Source: Faeciplasma sp045660445
GTDB taxonomy: Bacteria; Bacillota; Clostridia; Oscillospirales; Ruminococcaceae
Reading direction: 5' to 3'
Length of the DNA stretch: 64,000 nucleotides
Assembly: GCA_045660445.1 (NCBI GenBank)
Contig: JAZRDR010000008.1
Span: 8,117 to 72,116 of the forward strand
The stretch's first letter is position 1. The number at the start of each line of letters is the position of its first letter. Shown here one piece after another: positions 59,577 to 64,000 of this stretch. Position numbers and translations under genes: made by a program. The notes beneath the pieces are model-generated. The model was not told the origin of the DNA. It did not search any database and saw nothing but the letters and a program-made list of their open reading frames with translations.

Positions 59577-59775
59577 GATTCTGCCTTGTGCGACCAAGCA
59601 TGGATTTATAATCCAACACATATTAAAAGGGATTCGTGCTCCGAGTGTGGATTGCAGACCTCCCGCTTTTATAGCGGACGAAGGGAGCGTGAAAGACTTG
59701 GGACGTTTTACCCATCCTGCCTTAGTGCGGGTTTTATGTTCCATGCGACGGCAAGGCGGAGTTTTTGTTTTTTTA
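59577..59775 (+). ncRNA. ssrS: Probable 6S RNA
   Basis: A stretch of about 195 nt whose ends pair (CTGCCTTG with CAAGGCGG; GCATGGA with TCCATGC), enclosing a long irregular hairpin with internal stems (CCCGC/GCGGA-type, ACTTGGGA, CCTGC/GCGGG). A T-rich tail (GTTTTTGTTTTTTT) follows at once and TAGAAT lies about seven nt before the start. Length, closing-stem/bubble layout, a CTTGGGA motif and position beside DUF1292 and ruvX fit a Clostridia 6S RNA, the RNA polymerase-binding regulator. Not verified by covariance search. Confidence 0.55.
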
Positions 59776-59776
59776 T

Positions 59777-59869
59777 GAGGCGCTGTAAGGCGAGCAGTTG
59801 GGCGATGGAGCTGAGCCGCCGCAACGAAGTTGCGGCATGCGAGGAGCATCGCGCGGCGCGAGCAGTTTA
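59777..59869. repeat. GC-rich intergenic element 11
   Basis: The clearest copy: GAGCTGAGCCG, hairpin CCGCAAC-GAA-GTTGCGG (59819-59835), CATGCGAGGAGCATCGCG, GCGGCGCGAGCAG. An upstream GGCGAGCAGTTGGGCG partially mirrors the end. It lies between the 6S RNA and the ruvX terminator. Confidence 0.65.
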
Positions 59870-59887
59870 ATTAAGCAAGTATTAAGT

Positions 59888-59918
59888 AAAAAACCCGACA
59901 CATAAGTGTCGGGCATTT
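59888..59918. terminator. Bidirectional terminator downstream of ruvX
   Basis: CCCGACAC/GTGTCGGG (59894-59913). TTTTTTAC follows on the minus strand and CATTTTTTAT on the plus strand. Confidence 0.92.
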
Positions 59919-59919
59919 T

Positions 59920-60345
59920 TTATATAAGTCCTTTTTTCTTGCGATATTGCATATAGGTTTCCAAAATTAAAGTGGCGGCAACGGTGTCGATGACCTCTTT
60001 GCGCTTTTTCCCTCTCACATTGGTTTCGTTTAATATGTTTATCGCTTGCATTGTGGTGACACGTTCGTCCCACAAAACAGTTTCGATGCCTGTTAAGACA
60101 TGAAGCTTGTCAGCAAAATCGCGGCATTTTTGCGCTCTTTCGCCCTGAGAGCCGTTCATATTGACTGGCAATCCAACAACGATAAGCTCGCTTCCAAGCT
60201 CTTTTGCTTTATCGGCAACTTTTGCAAGGCATTTATCCGTGTTCCATTCAAAAATCGTGCCGACGGGTGAAGCGATCGATTCGTATTTATCGCAATGAGC
60301 AAGGCCTGTTCTGGCATCGCCGTAATCAACGCATAAGATTTTCAT
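59920..60345 (-). CDS. ruvX: Holliday junction resolvase-like RuvX/YqgF
   Basis: This 141-residue RNase H-fold nuclease is implicated in 16S rRNA pre-processing and junction resolution. Signatures: ILCVDYGDARTGLAHCD, LIVVGLPVNMNGSQGERA, WDERVTTMQA and EVIDTVAATLILETYM with the acidic catalytic residues. Length normal. The upstream LURP-like gene ends 10 nt before it. Confidence 0.95.
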   Translation of the reverse strand: MKILCVDYGDARTGLAHCDKYESIASPVGTIFEWNTDKCLAKVADKAKELGSELIVVGLPVNMNGSQGERAQKCRDFADKLHVLTGIETVLWDERVTTMQAINILNETNVRGKKRKEVIDTVAATLILETYMQYRKKKGLI

Positions 60346-60355
60346 AAAAAACTCC

Positions 60356-60835
60356 TTAATCGTTGTTTTGTGAACAGTTCATCATATCGATGGTTATAAC
60401 TGTCATAAGAGCATCAAGCTCGTCTGCAGGGTCGTCAATATCGATCTCATATGTATCGCCAAAGTTTAATAGCTGTTTTGAGATTGAGGCAACGGCTCCT
60501 CTATTTCCCATCACGCTATAATTCCAGCCCATAAAATCGCCCTCGATATGCCAACCGTTATAATCTATGGAGTACTTTGGGATAAAGAAGGTGAATTCCT
60601 TGCGAATCGTTCCAAGAAGTCTACCTCCAACATATATTTGTGCAGCAGGTAAAAATGTAAATATCTTTTCTTTTATAAAACCGACCTCTTCGTTTATATC
60701 ATGTCGATAGATATGCAGGGTGTGGCCGAAGGAGAAGAATTCGGCTTTAACGAAGTACTTCGGCTCGCCCATACTGTCATAAACATCGTAGGTGTCAGTC
60801 CACGAAAAGACACGCTGTTTTATAAGAAGTTTCAT
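60356..60835 (-). CDS. LURP-one-related (tubby-like fold) protein
   Basis: This 159-residue protein starts MKLLIKQRVFSWTDTYDVYD and continues as repeated beta strands (EVGFIKEKIFTFLPAAQIYVGG, IRKEFTFFIPKYSIDYNGW, EGDFMGWNYSV), the pattern of LURP-one/DUF567 proteins with a tubby-like barrel. Bacterial members have no established role. ATG 60835 follows the ROK stop by 1 nt, so it is translationally coupled to glucokinase. Confidence 0.8.
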   Translation of the reverse strand: MKLLIKQRVFSWTDTYDVYDSMGEPKYFVKAEFFSFGHTLHIYRHDINEEVGFIKEKIFTFLPAAQIYVGGRLLGTIRKEFTFFIPKYSIDYNGWHIEGDFMGWNYSVMGNRGAVASISKQLLNFGDTYEIDIDDPADELDALMTVITIDMMNCSQNND

Positions 60836-60836
60836 G

Positions 60837-61790
60837 TTATTTCTGAAGTCCCAAGAATGCAGCACCGATGATACCTGCATCGTTGCCCAAAGAAGCGATT
60901 ACGATCTCGGTATTATCGCCCGATGAACGGGTGTATATTTCCTTGGAAATAAGCTCTTTAAGAGGAACGAGTAAAGCGTCGCCTTCGTTGCAAACACCGC
61001 CGCCGATACACAAAACCTCGGGCTGGAAGATGTTGATTGCGTTTGCAATGCCTGAAGCAAGGTATTTGATATACTTATCTACAACAGCCTTTGCAGAGCT
61101 ATCGCCTGCACGCATAGCGTCAAATGCGAGTCTTCCGGAAACATGATCGCCCATCATTTCATGCATTTTAGAAGCGGGATCTGCATCCATAGCTTCCTTA
61201 GTCATTCTGATCAAGCCGGTTGCAGAAGAATAAGCCTCGAAGCAGCCCTTTCTTCCGCAGGAACACTGAGCACCGTCAACCTCGATAACTGTGTGACCAA
61301 GTTCAGCACCTGCATAGTTGAAACCGGAATAGATCTTGCCGCCAATGATTATTCCGCTGCCAACGCCTGTTCCAAGGGTGATGCAAATAGCATCCTTTGT
61401 TCCCTTGGCAGAGCCTGCAACGAATTCGCCATAAGCCGCAGCATTAGCATCGTTTTCAACATAAACGGGAAGATCGATATCCTTGCGGATATAATCTGCA
61501 ACGGGTGCATCATAAAATTCGAGATTATTCGAATAGCTGATGACGCCTGTGTCTGAATTGACAGAGCCGGGTGCACCAACACCAATAGCCTCGATATCAG
61601 AAACCTTAAGTCCTGCCTTTTCGACAGCTTCAAGCGCCATTTTAGCCATATCCTTACAGATTTCTTCTGCCGAACGGGGGCGGTTTGTGGGAGTCTTAGC
61701 TGTTGCAATGATTTCATAATTTTCGTTAACGACACCTGCAACGATGTTTGTGCCGCCCAAATCTATACCGATATAATATTTCATAGCCAT
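60837..61790 (-). CDS. glcK: ROK-family glucokinase
   Basis: This 317-residue sugar kinase has the ATP loop GIDLGGTNIVAGVV, the catalytic Asp in VENDANAAAYGE, the ROK zinc site GHTVIEVDGAQCSCGRKGCFEAYSS and the late GGGVCNEGD motif. It probably phosphorylates glucose for glycolysis; N-acetylmannosamine or fructose kinase activity cannot be excluded by sequence alone. It starts at ATG 61790, or at a second ATG six nt later with better spacing to AAAGGA. Confidence 0.92.
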   Translation of the reverse strand: MAMKYYIGIDLGGTNIVAGVVNENYEIIATAKTPTNRPRSAEEICKDMAKMALEAVEKAGLKVSDIEAIGVGAPGSVNSDTGVISYSNNLEFYDAPVADYIRKDIDLPVYVENDANAAAYGEFVAGSAKGTKDAICITLGTGVGSGIIIGGKIYSGFNYAGAELGHTVIEVDGAQCSCGRKGCFEAYSSATGLIRMTKEAMDADPASKMHEMMGDHVSGRLAFDAMRAGDSSAKAVVDKYIKYLASGIANAINIFQPEVLCIGGGVCNEGDALLVPLKELISKEIYTRSSGDNTEIVIASLGNDAGIIGAAFLGLQK

Positions 61791-61847
61791 TTTTCCTTTC
61801 TTAAATAGGAAGATTTTATTAGGATTTTTTGTTTAAAATCCTTATAT

Positions 61848-61876
61848 ATTTTATCATCTATAAAATGGATTGTCAA
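61848..61876 (-). promoter_or_regulatory. Promoter of glcK-LURP-ruvX
   Basis: Perfect TTGACA (61876-61871), 17-nt spacer, TAAAAT (61853-61848). The leader holds an AGGATTTT/AAAATCCT hairpin (near 61820-61843). Confidence 0.85.
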
Positions 61877-61896
61877 CGGGGGGCGCCTATATACAC

Positions 61897-61931
61897 GCAA
61901 AAACACCCCTCACAAAAGCGAAGGGTGTTTA
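61897..61931 (-). terminator. pepF terminator
   Basis: AAACACCC/GGGTGTTT arms with a longer imperfect inner stem, then TTGCG on the minus strand. Confidence 0.82.
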
Positions 61932-61939
61932 AGATTTAA

Positions 61940-63742
61940 TTACTCAGCCAAAAGCTCATCCATTTCGTCGATAAGTTCGCCAAAGAGCTTAAGTGCGTTT
62001 GCAACAGGCTCGGGAGAGTTCATATCAACGCCTGCGATCTTAAGAAGTGAGATAGGATCGGTGTGGCTGCCGCCAGAAAGGAACTTAAGATAGTCCTTAA
62101 CTGCACTTTCACCCTCGGACAAAATCTTCTGAGAGAGTGCGATAGCGGCAGAGAAGCCGGTAGCATACTGGAATACGTAGAAGTTATAGTAGAAGTGAGG
62201 GATTCTTTCCCACTCGAAGTCGATCTCGCGGTCGATCACAACATCTTCACCGTAATATTCAGCGTTAAGCTTGTGATAAAGAGCACACAAAGCGTCAGCA
62301 GTAAGGCTCTCACCTCTTTCAGCCATTTCGTTGGTGAGCATTTCAAACTCAGCAAACATTGTCTGACGGTAAAGAGTGGTTCTGAACTGCTCGAGGAAGT
62401 AGTTGATAAGATATGCTCTTTGCTTCTTGTCAGAGGTTTTATCCAAGAGGTACTGCATAAGAAGAGCTTCGTTGCAGGTGGATGCAACCTCGGCTACGAA
62501 GATTACATAATCGCTGTATACGGTGGGCTGATATTTCTGAGAGAGATAAGAATGGAGCGAGTGTCCCATTTCGTGAGCGAGGGTGAATTCGCTGTCCAAG
62601 GTGTCCTTATAGTTCATCAAAACGTAAGGATGAGGTTTTGCGCCTGCAGAGTATGCACCCGAGCGCTTGCCTGCATTCTCATAAACGTCTACCCAGCGAT
62701 TTGCAAAGCCTTCTTTAAGGATAGAGGTATATTCCTCGCCCAAAACGGAAGTTGCAGCAATTGTGTTTGCAACAGCTTCATCGTAAGGAACCTTAACGTC
62801 AGCTTCGGGAACGATAGAGGTATAGATATCGTACATATGAAGCTCGTCAACGCCCATGAGCTTCTTTCTGAGCTTCATATACTTATGCATATAGTGCATG
62901 TTGTCGTGAACAGCATCGATAAGATTCTTATAAACGGATACGGGAACTTCGTTTCCGTTGAGCGCAGCCTCTAATGTAGAGGGGTATTTTCTCATTGTAG
63001 CTGTAAAGATTCTTCCCTTTACTTCTGCGTCATAGAGTGCTGCAAGCGTGTTCTTGAACTGCTCGAAAGTGTGATATAAGTTATTAAATGCGGATTTGCG
63101 GAGTTCTCTATCCTCGGACTGAACGAGAGAAATATAGCTTCCGTTTGTCAAGGGATATTCCTTGCCAGTTGAATCGACAGCATTGGGGAATTTGATATCT
63201 GCATTTTCAAACATTCCATAGATATTGTCAGGAGCGTTCTTTAACTGACCTGCAGCAGCCATGATAGCCTCTTCCTTTTCGGAGAGGATGTGGTCCTTGT
63301 CGCGGCGGATACGAGTTAAAGCAAGCTCATAAAGCTTAAGCTCAGGTTCTTCTTCATAGAACTTTGCAAGAGTTTCATCATCCATAGCGATAAGCTCAGG
63401 GGTAGCGTATGCAAAGAGAGAGTTAAGCGAAACGAAGAAGTTCATAAGACGGCCAACGAAGTCCTGATATTTCGCAACAGTGGAGTCCTGATCGGACTTA
63501 CGCATTGCATAGTTAGCAAGGCGGGAAATGCGAAGCGAAAGCTCATCCTGGCTCTTGAAATAGTCGAGTAAAACTGCGGCACTTGTGCCAAGCTGACCTC
63601 TGTACTTAGGAGCAGCTTCGTTTACGAGCTTTTGAAGTTCGGCAAGATCCTCTACCCAAGCGTCGTCATTTGCATAAAGATCCTCGAGTTTCCAAGTAAA
63701 CTCTTCCGGCACTTCGTCACGAGTCCAAATCTTTTCTGACAT
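61940..63742 (-). CDS. pepF: Oligoendopeptidase F (M3B zinc peptidase)
   Basis: This 600-residue cytosolic peptidase cleaves medium-size peptides. The active site HEMGHSLHSYLSQ supplies the HExxH zinc motif, with the third ligand Glu in VAEVASTCNEALL downstream. The N-terminal helical domain begins WTRDEVPEEFTWKLEDLY. Length normal. ATG 63742 has AAAGGA at nine nt, better than an upstream in-frame start at 63760. Confidence 0.96.
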   Translation of the reverse strand: MSEKIWTRDEVPEEFTWKLEDLYANDDAWVEDLAELQKLVNEAAPKYRGQLGTSAAVLLDYFKSQDELSLRISRLANYAMRKSDQDSTVAKYQDFVGRLMNFFVSLNSLFAYATPELIAMDDETLAKFYEEEPELKLYELALTRIRRDKDHILSEKEEAIMAAAGQLKNAPDNIYGMFENADIKFPNAVDSTGKEYPLTNGSYISLVQSEDRELRKSAFNNLYHTFEQFKNTLAALYDAEVKGRIFTATMRKYPSTLEAALNGNEVPVSVYKNLIDAVHDNMHYMHKYMKLRKKLMGVDELHMYDIYTSIVPEADVKVPYDEAVANTIAATSVLGEEYTSILKEGFANRWVDVYENAGKRSGAYSAGAKPHPYVLMNYKDTLDSEFTLAHEMGHSLHSYLSQKYQPTVYSDYVIFVAEVASTCNEALLMQYLLDKTSDKKQRAYLINYFLEQFRTTLYRQTMFAEFEMLTNEMAERGESLTADALCALYHKLNAEYYGEDVVIDREIDFEWERIPHFYYNFYVFQYATGFSAAIALSQKILSEGESAVKDYLKFLSGGSHTDPISLLKIAGVDMNSPEPVANALKLFGELIDEMDELLAE

Positions 63743-63777
63743 GATATCAAATCCTTTCAAATTTTAATATTTGTTTT

Positions 63778-63806
63778 ATTGTAGCACACTATGAAGATAT
63801 TATCAA
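63778..63806 (-). promoter_or_regulatory. pepF promoter
   Basis: TTGATA (63806-63801), 17-nt spacer, TACAAT (63783-63778) with TGC before the -10 on the minus strand. Confidence 0.82.
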
Positions 63807-63814
63807 GTAAATTG

Positions 63815-63846
63815 CATAAAAAACCCTCCCGAACGGGAGGGTTTAA
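63815..63846 (-). terminator. Terminator of the surface-protein gene
   Basis: AAACCCTCCC/GGGAGGGTTT with a GTTC loop, then TTTATG on the minus strand. Confidence 0.92.
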
Positions 63847-63861
63847 CGTTTTAAGAAATGA

Positions 63862-64000
63862 TTACTTCTTTGTGATAACTGCAACAGCAGCAGCGATCAT
63901 CATGGGAACGAGAGCGAGAGCCAAACCAGTCTTGGGGTTCTCTTCAGGTTCTTCATCGGGTACTACTTCAACAGTTTCGTCTTCTTCCTCTTCAGTAGAA
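63862..64000 (-). CDS. C-terminus of a sortase-anchored surface protein (partial)
   Basis: Only the last 45 codons are in the window: an acidic linker (STEEEEDETVEVVPDEEPEE), then NPKTG, a hydrophobic run (LALALVPMMIAAAVAVI) and a positive end TKK. This is the three-part layout of a cell-wall sorting signal with NPKTG in place of LPxTG. The rest of the protein lies beyond the window. Confidence 0.8.
   Translation of the reverse strand, partial: STEEEEDETVEVVPDEEPEENPKTGLALALVPMMIAAAVAVITKK

Noticed and set aside
59577..59775. tmRNA, SRP RNA or RNase P RNA
   Set aside because: No tag-encoding frame or tRNA-like end, no GGAA-type SRP domain IV motif and no GAGGAAAGTCC RNase P motif.

Overview
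The window looks like a chromosomal segment of a spore-forming, low-to-mid GC Clostridia (Bacillota), most like Oscillospiraceae/Ruminococcaceae gut anaerobes. This inference rests on spoIVA with a SPOCS/LysM coat protein, a ClpE-type ATPase, L27 with a Prp-cleavable leader, group II ECF transporters, GH2 and GH43 carbohydrate enzymes, a zinc-ribbon/PASTA kinase-like protein and sigma-A promoters (TTGACA-17-TATAAT). No rRNA, tRNA, IS element, phage or CRISPR array was seen. Genes lie mostly on the minus strand in long operons.

Layout. 1-3.6 kb: pcrA and a degenerate aroA-like gene. 3.8-6.8 kb: an AI-2E-type permease and a GH43 lipoprotein gene split by an in-frame TAG. 7-10.6 kb: glycolytic cluster pgk-tpiA-gpmI. 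10.9-18.3 kb: trmL, a pyridoxal-kinase-like gene, membrane proteins, folT under a THF riboswitch, pfkA and a PASTA pseudokinase. 18.5-26 kb: cardiolipin synthase with a Pho-box-like array, an RluA-type synthase, prmA, a zinc/cadmium P-type ATPase with its ArsR regulator, and a sugar permease. 26.2-30.8 kb: a GH2 beta-galactosidase divergent from the permease, an ECF S component and yebC. 30.3-33.2 kb: the rplU-prp-rpmA-obgE-mrnC-yebC operon. 33.4-45.5 kb: a 12-gene operon, ruvC-ruvA-ruvB-glmM-methyltransferase-ecfA1-ecfA2-ecfT-truA-DUF5711-cvpA-clpE. 46-50.3 kb: a second, divergent type IIA topoisomerase pair. 50.5-53.6 kb: sporulation genes. 53.7-57.2 kb: an Rnf-like D-E-A membrane module with a putative glycosidase. 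57.2-64 kb: rpe, a modular RNA locus, DUF1292, a probable 6S RNA, ruvX, a LURP-like gene, a ROK glucokinase, pepF and the C-terminus of a sortase-type surface protein.

The most unusual items are four. (1) An Rnf-like operon in which all three subunits appear to have lost known cofactor ligands and which lacks rnfB, rnfC and rnfG. (2) A stand-alone transcription unit of about 560 nt at 58.5-59.0 kb with its own promoter and terminator and four diverged repeat modules, each with a Shine-Dalgarno site nine bases before a tiny ORF. (3) At least eleven GC-rich intergenic elements with variable hairpins but a shared layout. (4) Three degenerate enzyme-like proteins: an EPSP-synthase relative, a PASTA pseudokinase and the amber-split GH43. 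All functional statements come from reading the sequence and family knowledge; no database search was run.
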